This document shows positions 13,701 through 29,100 of a stretch of DNA of 64,000 bases, piece by piece. How positions within the stretch are numbered: the first letter of the stretch is position 1; every line of letters begins with the position of its first letter. The stretch spans positions 14,628,757 to 14,692,756 of the forward strand of contig CAIIXF020000002.1 in assembly GCA_903813345.2 (NCBI GenBank), written 5' to 3'. Below the pieces are notes generated by a model that saw nothing but the letters and a program-made list of their open reading frames with translations, did no database searches and was not told the origin of the DNA. Made by a program: the position numbers and the translations under genes. The DNA is from Owenia fusiformis. Its lineage: Eukaryota; Annelida; Polychaeta; Sabellida; Oweniidae.

Positions 13701-16700
13701 ATCTATGACCCCCTTGGTGCCACAAATGGAAAACAAATACTAACACGACAAGCATGTAAATATTTAAAAACATTGTTAATATATACTTGTTCAAACGATT
13801 TGGTTCAAATCTTGGTATAAATTGACTTAGGTTTGTATTGATTACCATTGTTTTGGCATCATTCTTTGGTTTAAGATTCAATATATCATGATCAAATATT
13901 TGAGAATATATCTGTTACCACTTATTTTTCATTAACACTGTCGGGACTTCAACTTAAAAAAGTCAAGTAATAAATTATTTGATTATTGAAAAGTTAAGGA
14001 ATATGATCAAAAGTCTGAAATTTAAGAAACCTAATGGAATAGGACCTGTTAAAATATTGTTTTAAATCATGGTTTTAATTAGATAATGGGGATAGGAGTG
14101 TCATAATAGTTCTTAAGTGACATACTAAGTAGCTAAAGACATATAGTTTATTGTTATAGTTGAGACCCCTCTAGTGTGGTTAGGATACAGGTCCTAGAAA
14201 GCCTGATGGAATACCACAGCTTAGTTTGTTGAAAAATAACCCTTGTGTTACAATATCAAAACTTTGTAAATTATGTGACGTCCCATGAAGTTACAAGTTG
14301 TTTTTGCAGTCATTGTATCACTATATAAACACAAATGCATATATCTTGGTCTGCCATTCTCCGTCCTTCAGTAATAAGTACTTTGCATGGCTATTGCCAG
14401 TGCTATGGATGTTGTTTAAGTCCTTCTCATAGCTCAAAGGGAAATGAAAGATAGTATTTCTCCAAATGGGGGAGAAGCAGATAACAGAATGTTTTTCTTA
14501 TGATACAGAGGCAAGCATACAGGATGTTGAATTTATGTCATTCCATGCTTACTGCACCTGTATGTTATGATGATTTCATTCAGAAAGAATCAATCCCTAC
14601 TAGTTCTTGCCCCTCCCTCCAAATGTTTGAAAAATAAAGATCCCTTGAAATCAATAGTAGCCTTTTGTCCTGAAACAACTGTTGCGTTTTTGTGTTTTGT
14701 ATGAATAACATTTTTTCATTTTATGAGATAAGTCCATTCACAATTGATAATTCAAATATTAATTTTAGAGCGTGTTAATGAAATCTGATATTGATCTGCT
14801 TTCATTGTAATATTGGAGAGGTGTTCAGCTATATTCACTGTCTGTTTCATGTTCAATTATAACCTCATGGAGTCGATTAATAAATCAAGAATTCAAATCA
14901 ACTACATTTGCATATCTTCTGTTTCATATTTTTTCATATTAGAATTGCTCTTTGTGGAGACCCATCCCTTATTAGCAGATTTTGAAATATTTCCCTTGTT
15001 ACCACTGAGAAATATTTCATTTTCTAGTTATGTAAATTGAGAGCTAGTGATGTGTGAAAGTCCAAGAAAAAATTAAAGATTCTTTCAAATCATTTGAGGC
15101 TCGTTAGATAGAGATTTTATTTACCTTTTGTCCCATTAAACCAAGCAATTATCAATTTGAATCTTTTCAAAATGAACTCTTGGAGATTTCAAAGAGTTTT
15201 TCAGCTGAGTAAGTTTTGATTTGTGTGTCAGAAGTGGCGGAATAACACAGAGTTGTGATGCTGAATATTAATATAGAACTAGCCGCTAGCATAGAAACAA
15301 TTAAAGCCCGTAAAATAAGAAATACTTTACTTCTCAGTCTTATAAATGTCCATGGGTCATTTGATGTTTTTGAGTGCAGATAAATGGGATTTTATTGTCT
15401 GTTATATTTTAGGACATCTTTGTGATATGTGAATCTCTGCCCCAGGAAGATTTTTGCATTGTTTTAGATATTAATTGAGCGTCTACCTATCTGCCTTGAG
15501 GTAGAGCTTTAGTCATAGCGTGATAAGATTTTATAGAGTTCTTTGTAATCATCCAGTTTAATTTAGTCCTAAGTTGAGTTGTGAAATACTTTGCCTAATA
15601 AAAAATGTGACGATTTTTTCGAAAGATGATTGTCATGTAAAACTGGACCAGTTTGAAAGTGTGTTAGATGTCATTTTTACAACTCAAATCTGGAGCTCAA
15701 TTTTATTGATATCTTTTCATGTGAGCTTAGATGACAAAAAATGATAGTTTTGGCAATGGAGCATGAATATTGCTATGTTTTATCATTGACGTGGTCCAGC
15801 TGGAAACTTCACACAGAAAACCCGCTCCTCAATTCATTTAACATTTCATATTGAGTGAATTTGCAAAAAGATCAGCATGTCCAACATGACCCTTACTCTT
15901 TATAAACCTATGACCCTTGAAAACATGAAAATGTCTCATGAAAAGATGCTAATGCAAATTTTCAAATAACAACTCAAGTATAGAGGGGAGCTAATTAAAA
16001 GTGACATTAACACGATTTAAGTTTAATAAGATTTTGACAGATATTAAGTGTAGCACCTCAGAGATTTTTCATAAGTCACACAAGATTTTTTGTGGTTTGA
16101 AGATGTCGTTTAGTTTATCCCCAAACTGTTGTTTTATTGTCAACTACTTCCATTGGTGCACAATGAGAAGTCAAAAGTTGAAGTATTGAACTGAAATGAA
16201 ATATGTAAAGATGTGGTTATCTGGCATGCTGCTTACTGATTTGAAATAAATGATCAATATCATTAAAAATTGAATATTTGTGAATCTAAGCATGCCTTTT
16301 CAGCAAGAGGAAACAATCCAAAGGAAAAAAATGTTCAATCTTGTCATATTGCTAGGTTTTGTCATTATTTGCCGCAAGTTTGGGTTTTATAGAAAACTTA
16401 TGCATTTGTCTTTTCTTGTTTTTCATATCTGCCTGCTGTTGGTTGTGCTGATGTTTTATCTTCAACTACCTCACTGTTGTTGTGGCATATAGGTAAGAGA
16501 CTCTTTATCATTTAATACCAGGATTATGATTTTGTTTTCTATAATACACATCATCACATAGAATGGTTGTATTACAGGTGACAAATCCATCATTCACACC
16601 TCCAATATACAATACTCACACAAAGACATACAGGGAAACACTCCAAAGTGAATAGCTAAAGAACAGTAAAAGCATTCAATTCTTCCATTCTTTCAATTTC

Positions 16701-19400
16701 TTAAAAAGATTGACTTTACCATTTAATTCAATAAAAATACATAATGACATCTCCTTCCCCATTTTAAGAGATGATCACAGAGGTTCCATGTTTACAGAAG
16801 TTATACTGTTCATATAAGACATTTATACAAAAATACATGCCCAAGTTATCCTCACCAGATCATCTTATTATTAATTTACAACTGTAACACATAACTCATC
16901 CTACAATAAACAAGGCTCTTGTCTATTTAGCCATAACACATATATGCTACATTACCCTCTGTATAGCAATCAGTGGCCACAGGAACAAATACATTTCACA
17001 TTTCCATTTATCATTCATTAGCGCCTATGAAAATTGCATATATTATCAGGTATGTTTAGAATATCATGAAAGATGTTGGTTATAAATTGCTGATTTTATG
17101 CCTTGTTTGGAAAGTATATAGGAGTAAGGATGCTGAGTAAGGGTGGGAGTGGCTACCATCTGGCTTGGTTACCTTGAAGGTGGAAGAGTCTCATTATTAT
17201 GATATCCAAAGCCTCTGTTCTTTCCTAAAGATGAACTTCAGTAATTCAGAATGGGATAGTATCAGACCATGCATTGTATTAATTCTATCTCCCATTTTGG
17301 AAAAAATCTGTATGAAATATATGATGTGTATAGGGATGTCCTTGGAATTTCTGACAACAGGCAATGCATATGAAAAGAACAGGCAAAAGGATTAACAAGG
17401 AACCTGTTACATGATTCCTCAAAAACAAAAGTCAATATTGAACAAAGAATATGGAGAAAATGGCCTGTTAATGAATTCCCTGTTATACCAACCTTGCAAT
17501 GTTCTTTGTGTTCAGTTTTTATCTTTTTTGTCATCCAGTTTTCTACCCTCATCCCATAAAGGTTATCCACAGGTCAATGGATAGTCATAATTAAGTTCTG
17601 ACCAAGGATGAATATTTTTTATGAAGTTAATCTGAATATGTATGCTCATGATGAGTAATGAAGAGGGAATAAATTCATTAATTGCTTTATTAGACGTGAA
17701 ATTGTCAAATGAGGAAGGTGATCTTAAAATATCAAGATTTCACAAAACATTGCCGATTATGAATAGATGAAGTGTTATGACCTTTAAGTTAGACTTAAGC
17801 TTTTAAATAAAAAATGCTCTTCCATTTTCTTCAAAGCACGATTTTTGCTGACCATTTCATGTTTTGTTAGAAATTGAAAGTAACAAATTATTTTTATGTT
17901 TTTGGGGAAGCTATTATTTTTAATAGCCCATTTCAATGGACGCACACCATGATTCCTATTTTAAACAGTTAGCATTTATAAGAAAAATACCTTTGAATGT
18001 ATATTGCACTGAACATATGAACAGAGGAAAAACAATTCAGTAATATTGGATATCAAAGGTTTCATGCCATTGTGTCTTATTAAAACGAAGACAGTTCAAA
18101 TGATAAACTAATAAATGTTTTTAAGATTAAACTTGTTCAATTTGTCTGGGAATTTAAACAATCATACAGACTGCCATCTGAAAACAATTTAATATTGAAA
18201 TATTAAAAGAGTTGACCATTAGGTTCATTGAACTGTCTGAGTTAATGAAGCTTTCTATAAATAAACAAATAAATAAATGATAGAAAGGTGAAAAGGTCAG
18301 GAATAATGAGAATACAATGCACTCCTGAATTAGATTATACATTTTAAATTAATAATTTATTTCAGAGAAGTTCTGATATTATTGATAATGAATGATATTT
18401 GTGTTTGATGAGCATTTCACCTGGATATAAATAAGCACATAATGAACCCTCTTTGCCTTTCTTTGAAGGATGTAAATGATATGAACGTCACTGGCTGTTT
18501 AGGAAGACAAGGTTCTATACCAGAAGAGCAACCCAATAAATATAGTTTTCATACTTTTCAAATCAAATCAAATGCCTTATATACAAGTCAGGATATGATA
18601 GCCATTGATTTGATAGATAAAAATTGATTTGAAGAAAGCTGCCTCTTAGATAGACTTAGATAGCTGAGGCAACTCTGAAGGTGATATGTTATAGTGAACA
18701 TTGACGTCAGTTCTATTGTGTGATAATAATATTGTGTGACTATAAGCTGATCACATCTTCATTAATCTAACCAATAAATATTACTTTGTTGATTTAGAAG
18801 TAAAGGAGCAATGTGTCTATTTATTCATCCATTTCATTTCAAATCTGTTAAAATTATAAGACATTTCCATTTATCATAAGGCACTTTGTAAGGTACATGT
18901 AGTTTAATTTCAAGTATTCAAAAGAGAACTTCATCTACAGGCCTCTGGGTTCAGTGAATGGGTGTAACTTCTTCATCTTTAAAACTAGAATCAAATATAA
19001 AATGCTTAGATGCTAGGATATTTGGATTAGATGTCAGCTGTAAGGTTATGTCAGATGAAAGAACCAATCACTATACGTCTCTCTGTATAATCTAAATATG
19101 AACAATTTAGATATCATGTTAGGCACATTCCGATCTGTCTGAGATAAATTAGCAAAAATATTCAAAGTGAAATACCCAACACTCAGGGAGAACCACAAGG
19201 ATTGATTTATCCACTTTTGAAATCAATCTGCATGTTTGAAAGATATAGAGTGTCAAAGAGTCTATGATCAAACAATTAAAACAACAAGTTCCATATGTGG
19301 GGAGCTAAGGTTTTCACTCACTAATTGCTAGAATACACAAGTTCTGTGAAGTATTCACCCAAGTGTGTATTATATATGGGAGTTACTATATTCCTCCTGT
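4788..19400. other. AT-rich, CpG-poor non-coding DNA
   Basis: I see no exon, RNA gene or clear mobile element here. It is mostly unique AT-rich sequence with T-runs on the plus strand, a short TA-alternating tract near 4978-4990, and random short open frames. A hand count over 12,001-13,000 finds only two CpG. Absence of transposon ends over such a length, compared with the right half of the window, is the most distinctive property. A long intron of a gene extending to the left is one possible reading. Confidence 0.55.
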
Positions 19401-19739
19401 CTGTGACTCAACTTTACGATAATTGGTGAAGTTTGTAAAAACAAGCAGAGTTGAGTCAAATAGTGCGCACTGGGGCTTGGTTCCTGCGTGGCCCTGCGGG
19501 TGTTCATTTTTGTGATCATTTTAGGTTCAGTGTTTGTTTTTTCAGGAGAAGTTTACTAAGTACTTGGTACTTATAATCTTAAACAATTACAAGTAAAACC
19601 ATATTTAGGATAACTTGTAATGCTTTTAGTGAAACATAATCTGTGCATAAAAACTCTTCCCCACCCTCATTGCTAATAAATTAACCACCTGTGGACTGAA
19701 TATATAAGAATAGAAACTGAACACTGTCGTTGTTGAATA

Positions 19740-20175
19740 GACTAGATGCGAATAGAAATAATCTTGATTTAAGTCATTAAATATTCAAAATTGAGTCAAA
19801 GTGATGTCATATTTGAAATCTACATGTAAAAGTACATCTAGAAAAATGGTTTCGAAAATTGTTTATCAACTTTGAAAATTTAATTTTTTTTGAAAATGTT
19901 ACTTCTAGCTTGGGTTGATTCCTCTTAGACCCCTTGATACAAAATCACAAAAAGTTAAATATCTTTTCTTGTATTGGTCAGATAATATTTTCATTTACTG
20001 GACATATTTTAATTTGCATAACTATTAGATACATAAGGGTTATATAAAAATTGAACCACTAAAACAGATGTAATTTAAGTTAAAGGGAACTTTCTACTAT
20101 ACCCGCCATGTTATCTAACCCAAACGAGCCACCTGGTTGCAAAACTGGTAACTACCTACTCGCATCTGCGTTATT
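19740..20175. mobile_element. possible small inverted-repeat element
   Basis: The left side has AGATGCGAATAG (about 19,744-19,756). The right side has its approximate reverse complement CTACTCGCATCT (about 20,156-20,168) followed by GCGTTATT. The right motif recurs almost exactly just outside the right end of the element at 33,486-35,053. This suggests a decayed terminal-inverted-repeat element about 430 bp long. The inverted match is short and no target duplication was confirmed. Confidence 0.3.
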
Positions 20176-23100
20176 AACACAAGCTTTTTGAAGCAATCAA
20201 CACAGACTTGCTAATAGTACATGTACATGTACTTTGATTTATGATCTCTGTGTGCACTTTGTAAAGATATGGTTTTAATTTCATATCTATAAAAAAGAAA
20301 TTCAACTTTTCACATTAGTTTTACTTCAGTTGACATAACAATATGTCATTTAACAAAAAGTTATTTGAAATCAAAAGAACTATAAATTACCAAATAGCTT
20401 TACAAGAAATAAATTTCTAAACTTTCTTTATCTTAAACTGTCACAATATTATTTTTTCTATTCAAGGTCAAGCTGGTTTACTTAAAGTATAAAGCCGTAT
20501 ATATTTTATTTATTATAGAAAATTATCTTATGATCTCACTTGAGTCAAAATTCAATAGCCATATATTCAATGTTTTGATTTATATGTTTATAAAGGCTCA
20601 TATTAGATGAAATTTAATATTTAAAGACAAAAATTTGAAATAGTGCATTCACAGGGGGTTGCTGTATCATCGGTGTCTCACTAGAAATCTGAACCTAAAT
20701 TGTTCAAAATCAAAATAAAGAATGTTTCACGAAGGAGAAATCAAGAAATTTTAGCTGAATTGAAGTAGGAAGTCTATTGAAAGTATTTAATTGGCCTGGA
20801 TTCCATTTTGATTTTTAGACATTTTCAAGTTTAGATGTTTGAACAATGGTGTAAAATGTTCCCACATGCAAAGAATGAATGTTGATTCTAAAGCATAATA
20901 AAAAGTTTGTTTTCAGTCTAGCTTTTATTCAATGACTTCTTTTTGATTTTCATCATCGATGTTGCTTGATATCAAACAAAGTTTTTGTATAAGTTTGACC
21001 CTTAACCTTGGCTCATGTACATTGTACATATGAGCCTAATTTCTACCATGAAACCAACACTCCAGTCTTAGTAACTCCTCCTATGCATGAAATATGAATG
21101 GAATGTTCTGTAAAATAGAGTGAGAAGTCCCTGCCCATTTTCTTTATTTTCCACTTAATTCTACCTATTTTCACTCTTTTATCACTTAATACATGTCCTC
21201 ATCATATTTGTTAGAAGGTTCATGACCTGTAGATTGAATATAATGCAAGTGAATTGAATCAGTGTTGGATCCCTGGAGACCATCTAGACGTAGTCTATCA
21301 GGGGATGCATATATAGCAAATCTTCATTGAAGGATGCTTCAACCAGTCAGACCATCACTAAGGTTTAGAATGTCAAACAAATTCCCAGCAAATTATGGCA
21401 TGATCCCTCTACACCTGCCTTCCTGTTCAACTAACCATCTGACTTTTCACTCAAATAAAGTCCACAAGAGGCTTTGGCTTAAAATTGAGAGATTTGAATT
21501 TTTGAAATAGAGTAGAAAAGAGGATGATGTTTTGTTGACTACCTTCAATGAGACATTCCAATATATACTGGTCCTGAGTACTGAAGTAAGCAAAAATGAT
21601 ATAAGCATAAAGAACAAAAGAAAATATTTAAAAAATGTAGAGGAACATTTAAGACTACAACTGTTTCTAAGGAAATAAATCCCTACAATCCCAAACAATA
21701 ATCTACAAACAAACAACTATAAAAGCAGATAATTTCCAAGGAATAAGTATGACTAGATTTATTATGTTCACGCAAATGCTGCATGCTATCTGGCTCCTTG
21801 TTACTTACCTACGTTGATTTCTTTATTTGGAACCAGTTTGTTTAATTTCTGACTAATTGTTGAAATATACAGGGATATTATATTTGACAATTAGAAGAAC
21901 ATTCAAGAATTGATTTTAGTTGAGTTTTTTTAGTTTTTCTTCAATGATGCTCTGCAATTTCTTATGCAAGCTCTATCATTTTGTCAAGACTAAAAGTAAG
22001 AATTCCTCTGAATTCTGCTAACACCCACTCAACATTCAATGTCGTCACTTTGATAGAACATGTCTGTGAAAAACAGCATTGCACCGTTGGGATTTCTGCT
22101 GCCCTTTTAGGGTAAACATTTTATAAAAAATGTCATATCCTCCGGCATCTAAGATTCTATCCTTTAACTGAAATGTCAGTGATATCATTTTAAAATTGCA
22201 ATATCAGCAAGAAATATAGGACAAACATGGAAAGATCTAACATGTAAACGCTTTAAATATATTGAGATGCAAGAACATGATGAAATTCCAGCATATTTTA
22301 GAGAGAAAAGGCAGGGAAAAAGTATGGTTGTGGTGACATAATTCTGGTATGATCGTGTAGATTAGTCAGGATCTAAGGGGTTGGATGTTGACAGAGAGAT
22401 TGACAATAGACAGATTGCTAGCTTGTTAGAGAGATTTATACGACACCAGGTCACAATGTCAGAGTGATAAGGCTCATGCTTTATACATATGAAAATAGTC
22501 CCAATTTTCCTATTTTTGAGAAATGTCCCTTTTACGTTCCATGTTCCTTCTGTTCAGGTCACAATAAAACTAAATATCAATACTGTTTCATATGTGAGTA
22601 AAAGACTGACTAAGTACTACTTTTATACAATGATACACAGTTTGGCTATTGGGGGTCAAAATTCCATTGAATCATAATTCCCTTGAAATAGACCTAATCA
22701 TAATTGTGTATTGAATAGAAATAAGAGACTTGACATGTTCCACTCCTCTCTTACCCTCAGCCTGCCATACCAAATTAGGACCATTCCAAAATTATATCCA
22801 GCCAAGAATTCATGTTTTATTGTCTAAAATTATTAGTGTCATATTACAATTTTTAAAATCTACATTATTCTACAAGAGGAACATTCTGAAAACAATTATC
22901 ATACTCTGGTGTCACTTTTCATTATTTCAATGAATATGTTCTCTTTAGCGATTTTTGGCTTGAAAAGGCGTAAAATGCTAAAATTGGAGCTTATAATTTG
23001 AACATTTGTGAATGTGAATTTGATAGGTTAAATATAGCAAATTAAAAATGAGATTTCCTTTCGAAGGCAGTATGTCATATGTCCATTTCTTGAAGTATTA

Positions 23101-26100
23101 ATTCAGAGCAATATCATAAATATTTATTTCTTTGGTGTTTCATTAGCACGACCTCCAGTGATGAAATATATTTCATTAAACTGGCAGTTTCTATGGAAAC
23201 AAAATAACAATTGTTTTTTCCTATTTTTTTGTGGTGCTGCAACCATTTATTTCTCTCTCCTCATTTATTTTTGTTGAACATTTGTTGCTCCCATGTGGAG
23301 ATCATATTTGCAAGTGTCTGTGTTTTACAGGATTTCATACCATGCCTGTCAAAAAGAACATGTTTTATTTATTAATTAAAATTAAAATGAAACACACTTG
23401 CAATCAATCTGGGGATAGTAGATCTGTATATTATGAATATTAGTGCTGTATGGTTTCAACGTTTTATTGCGAAGCTTCTTCCATTTATATTTATATTTCA
23501 TTTATTTCCTATATTTGCAATGGTGTTGCATGTATCACCAGATTTGTGTTTACCTTGAAGCTTTGTTCCATCATTCATAAGTTTACCCAAGACATTTGAC
23601 ATGGTGAACATTTGTGTAGGCGTGTTCTGCCTATTTGTAGCACATTCTGAACATTTTAGCATTTCTTTGTTGACCACTGCTCCATTCTGTGAATATAACA
23701 ATAGTTTTTGTCATGGGGGTATTTTGCAGTGATTGATTGGAAGATGGTCACTGGTCAAAACTTTCAATTTCTTTGAAGTTGACCTCTAAACATTCGGGTC
23801 ATTCTTCATAAGCATTTTCTGATCAATCGGAAATTAACGTTTTCAAGAACTTCTATTGTTGATTTAGTGATAGTGAAATAAATTGTTATTAGAATTAATC
23901 ACTAGAATTATTCTAGATTTGTTTAGCAGATTCTGATAAGACAAGTGTAATTGTTGAAATTATTTTAGGATTCATTCTGTTATCAGAGGTTTGCATCTTA
24001 GGTGGTACTCAGGCAGGTTATATTTGAACCTTATGTTGTTGTAGAAGTTGTTCTTAGAATCTGGTAGGATGTGGGATCTGGAGGTCATCAGTCTTGTATC
24101 AAGTAGTCTCTGGACCCCCTCTTCTCCCCTCTCCCCTTTATAAGCTACTTCACCTTGTGACAAGAGATTGGGGCAAGACTAGGTCATAGTATCCACAAAT
24201 TTCAACCCCACTCTTCCTTGATATACCCCAATCATCATCCCCCTTCTCTGATCCCTATCACTCACTCCTTCCCCTCTCTGTCTGTCTATCTAGCTCCCAG
24301 TAGTGTTTTTGAGATATATAGTAAGATTCCTAGCTAAACAGACATCTTCATGATTCTAAATGTTTTGTTATTGGGTATTCAATTCCTCTTAGTTACTCAG
24401 TTTGGTAAGGTCATGAGTAAGAGTAATAGGTGGGCTTTGAAAAATGAGTCTGATCACTTGTATTTTAAGTATCTCCCTTGTGGGGTAATATATAGATCAT
24501 TATTTATCTAAAAAGCAAACAATGTAAATAAACAAGGTTGATGCTTAGGTAATACAATATTTGGGGGATGTTCACTACGGGGTCTGCTCCTGTTGTATCT
24601 CTCATAGGTTTAAAATATCACTCTATTCATGCTCTTTCTGCTCAGTTCCTCAATTTTTGAATAAGTTATATGCTTTTCAATCATTTCTTGACAATTTTGA
24701 GTATCGATTTTCAGCTTGTTTATTTTATTCCTTGCTTATTCCTCTCTTGTTTAATATAAAACATGATCTATGTGATATTATCTTTTTAGGTTATGTCAGT
24801 TTTATTTAATGTCATGAGTCAATTTTTATTTAATTTTTTATTTTAATGAATCTTTTTTTCTAGTATGTTTAAACCTGCTGTGAAAATGTAATAAACATAA
24901 ATTATGAATATTTGAAGTTTAGTGATTAGAAAAATGGATTAGAATCATGGTCTCTTTAGAATATGAATTTTATTTAAAGTGAAACAGTGAAATTGGCATT
25001 ATCTTATTTAATATCTGGTGATTGAGCATAATGACAGTCTTTTTTATTAAAAGATGACAGTGTCTAAGAGGGAACTTATCAAAAGTATTAGCAACCAGCT
25101 ATTTTGTTATCCAGTGCTTCAGTCTAACTACCATGATAAACCATGTGTCAATTTGTGTCCTTGCAGTTTTGCAAAACAGAAAGATATGATGAGTGTCAAA
25201 ATGCAGTTGAACATTGTCTTTAATTTTCAGATATTGCATTTAATATATGCTAAATCAGTCTTTTTCACGATTCACCCATCTATTTAATAATGAGAAAAAC
25301 CAGGACATGAATTTCTAAGTTACCATACCACCTTTTAAACAGCCTCTAGAATAAAAAAGTTGTCCCATATTTTTGAATGACTCAGCTCCCCACAGGTGTT
25401 AATATAAAAAATAAGTGTCTCCATTCAAGTGGTTTTTATCTCTATTCTCTGTTTTGTGGAATCTTGCTATGAATGCTTGAGTTTTATCAATAGATATTTG
25501 AATCCTACTTTGATTCTCTAACATGACAACATACACTGGTAAGTGAAAGTAGAATAAAGAATAGAGATAAGAATGAAATGTCAATTTTGATAAGTTGGAG
25601 ATAGTCGTTGGGGAGAATATTGAATGGGGCTATAGAGTATTGAAATGTATAACTATAACACCAGCTCAAGGCAAACCTTAAATTAAATAAATGAATAAAA
25701 ATATTTCTTTGTCGAAGATTAATCTTTAACTGTAGAACTTAAATAAATATATATTAGACATTAATTCTTAAGACAAAGTAAGATGATAAATTCAGTCATT
25801 TTCTAAAAATAACATATACACAGCTCTCTATGGGGTTCAAGAAATGTGAGGTTTCCAAGTGCACCTAGCAGACATGTTAGTATATGGTCAAACTGTGTAG
25901 CTGTCTAAATGTTGGACACTTTTGATTTATAGAGTTTACATTACTTTCAAAAATAGTGGAACAGTTTGCAAATAAGCTGGAAATATTTTAGCAATGTATG
26001 AATCCTAAATCAGACTATATTTGCAAGACACGACTTACCATGCAACATATTAACCATGTCTGATCCTGAAGACACTCTTATGTTATAAGATTTTGATATT

Positions 26101-29100
26101 ATTGGCACATTATAACTGCCAAAAAATTCCCTTCAAATGAAAATGATTTCAAATATGTCAACAGCCAGTGTTGCTGGAATGATAGGTTTGAAGGAGGTAT
26201 ATAGTAAAATAGTGCAGCTCAAATAATAAATGATTTTCCTCACCCAGCTAACAGAAATGATATGTTTGGCAGATAAATCAGGGTTAGTAGAAGTCTTGAA
26301 TTGTATTTTATCTTTTATCTCAAGTTTTATCTTTGGCTTATTGTTCATGTCAATAAGAAACAAGAAAAATTTGATGTTTTAGAAAAACTATTTTTTAGAT
26401 GTCAATTGTTTGTGTTTTGATTTAAAGGTCAATGATGTTTTCCAGCTGACAAATTTTCTGTTAAAACATACATGTTTTTATGAACATTTTTACTTTAATA
26501 GATGTTGTCCGAGTTCCATATATTACAACATTGTAGCATTTAACTTAATCTATATCACAGAAACCATCCTTTTTTAATTCCTTAAATACCAGTTGAGGTT
26601 GGGGTAACAATTTATTGTCACAAAATATTATATTGTCAATTGAGAGATAGATTTGTATCCAGACTGTTTTGTCAGGTTTGTCAAAATAAATTACTAAATC
26701 ATAACTCTGTTATCTAAAATAAACATAAAATCTCTTTCATTGATAATTTTGATTTTTTTCAACATTTTAATGTTGATTTATTTGCATTTAATAAGCTCAA
26801 TGTAAAAACATTTTTAAAATGATCAGCTTTTATTATATATTTTATGACTATTCTTAAGTGAAGTGTTATAACTTTGAAGTGTTATATCTGCTGAATGTTT
26901 GTGAGATTCTTTTTGGTTGAATACATACACCCTAACACCTATCACAAAACCAAACCACAAAAAACTCCCAAGTCAAAATGTTTTCACATAAATCAAAAAT
27001 GATCAATTAAAATGATAAACATGGTGAGAGGTGAAAAATGAGAATTTTAGAGGATCCTGAAAATTAAGAAAAATTTCATTGAGTCGAAATTTCAGCATTT
27101 GGTGAAGAGATCATTATTTCCTGACTTTTGTTTTGATAACTTTTAAATTGCTGTAACAACAATGGAGACGTCAACCTGAAATATAGCATTTTAACCAAAA
27201 TTAACTGCCCTAATGAAAATGCACCTAAATATCTGTTGCTTTGGGGTTATTGTGAACTCTTTCATTTCTAGTTTGAATATAAATGAGGTTTGATTTTTAA
27301 AGCCATTCAATATTCATGTGTTTCTCCTAATGTTACCACCAGTACTATATTCCTGTTTGGGATAAATCCATACTAACTAGAGTTTCAAAGTACTTTTTTA
27401 ATAATTTTCTGTGGAAGATTTATTGCAATGTTTTTACCAGAGCCAATGCCTGAGGCAGAAAAGCATATCCTTATATCACTTAGACAGGCATGGGATAAGC
27501 CTGGAATAAGAGCAGGAATTTTAATTCTGCACTCTAATAACTTGCACCTATCTGTGCCAATATATTACAAATATTATCTGAATGTTCTTGGATTTTATTT
27601 GCCGTATAACATGTTGTAATATAATGCTAAATAAGTATATTTTATATAAAATATTTTTTCTGCTCATTTTCTGTTGAAACTTTGTTTTCTCCTGTGGTAG
27701 TAAAATATCATATTTGGTTCCAGCTGTGTGCCTTGTTTTCAAAATGTTTAATTCAACCTATTTAAGAGGTTTGCAAAATATCTGTTATTGTAGAATCAAA
27801 ATCGTTAGATTTGATTTTACAACGAGCTCATTAAACTCCAAGTATATTGAAACTATAGACTCATTAATTCTGTCTAAATACTATTAATCAGTAATTAAGT
27901 GTAGTGACCAAGCACCTGCATCTCACATTACTTTGCTATATATTTCTACCTTTGATTAAATAGAAATAATATTTCCTGAAATATCTTATCTTTCAATGTT
28001 TCTGTACATAATTTAGGATGAAATATTGTTCTTCAAACTCATGTTTTGATTGCTTTGTATCATCATAATAATCATCAAATGTAAGTGTTATTTAAGAAAA
28101 TACCCAAGATTCACTAATTAGATGAATATTCCCTGAATTCTTTTTTAGAAGATATTACATCATTCCTACATATTGGTTCCCTCATTTACATGCTTTGAGG
28201 TCATATATCCCAGAATTTGGTAGGGTGATTATTACAGAGTCGGTTCTGATTGGTTGAATAATTTAGGAAGGAAATCTGGGAGTTCTATGCCTGTGTCTAA
28301 GAGGGACTATAAATCAGGATAAAATGTTTGTTTCACATGCCTTCCTGCCTTCTTTACATGTTACTCTAACTTGCCCATCAAACAATATTCACTTGATGTA
28401 TTCAAAGATGCTGACCAATTCTCTCTTAGAATTGGAGATTTTGATTTCTGATTGATCTAAATATACAGTATTACACGACTTTAGTTCCTAGAAATTCTCT
28501 CTTTGCCTCTGTTCTGTATAGAATGCAATTGTCATGGTGATAGTATGTTGCAGAGTTGCAAACATTTTACATGCTGTTGCATGGGGTACCTGTCAGTTAC
28601 ACCTCCAGGGTCTGATAGTTACGCCACATTTATAAGCTTCACACTGACTCCATGTTTATATCAGGCACAAAAATATCTTGAAAATTACTGAAACATTTTA
28701 ACCTCCAGAAAAATGTGAATTAAGATAGATTGTGTTCTTAGATCCTCCTTGTATCATGTTGGAATTTCATGTAATAGACTTCCAAAGACAACACATAATC
28801 AGAGTATCATTTAGAATATTTATTTAATTTATTTAACACCTCTGCTTTAAGCATATATTAAGTTGATTTCAAGTTTTGCATTTGAAGTTTGAGTGGTATA
28901 TCCTTCTCCTATTTTTGATTCCTATCTCACAACACAAACTTGTTCAGAAAATGGATTAGGCACTTGGATTTTATGCAAGGTTATAAGTGAAATATGTTTC
29001 AGAATGAAACTTTTCTTGTTGTTTAACTGAGAATATTTGTTGCAATTTGAGTTAAGGTCGTCTTTATTTAAGTTCTCTTTTCTTTTGGTTAAAAGTATGT

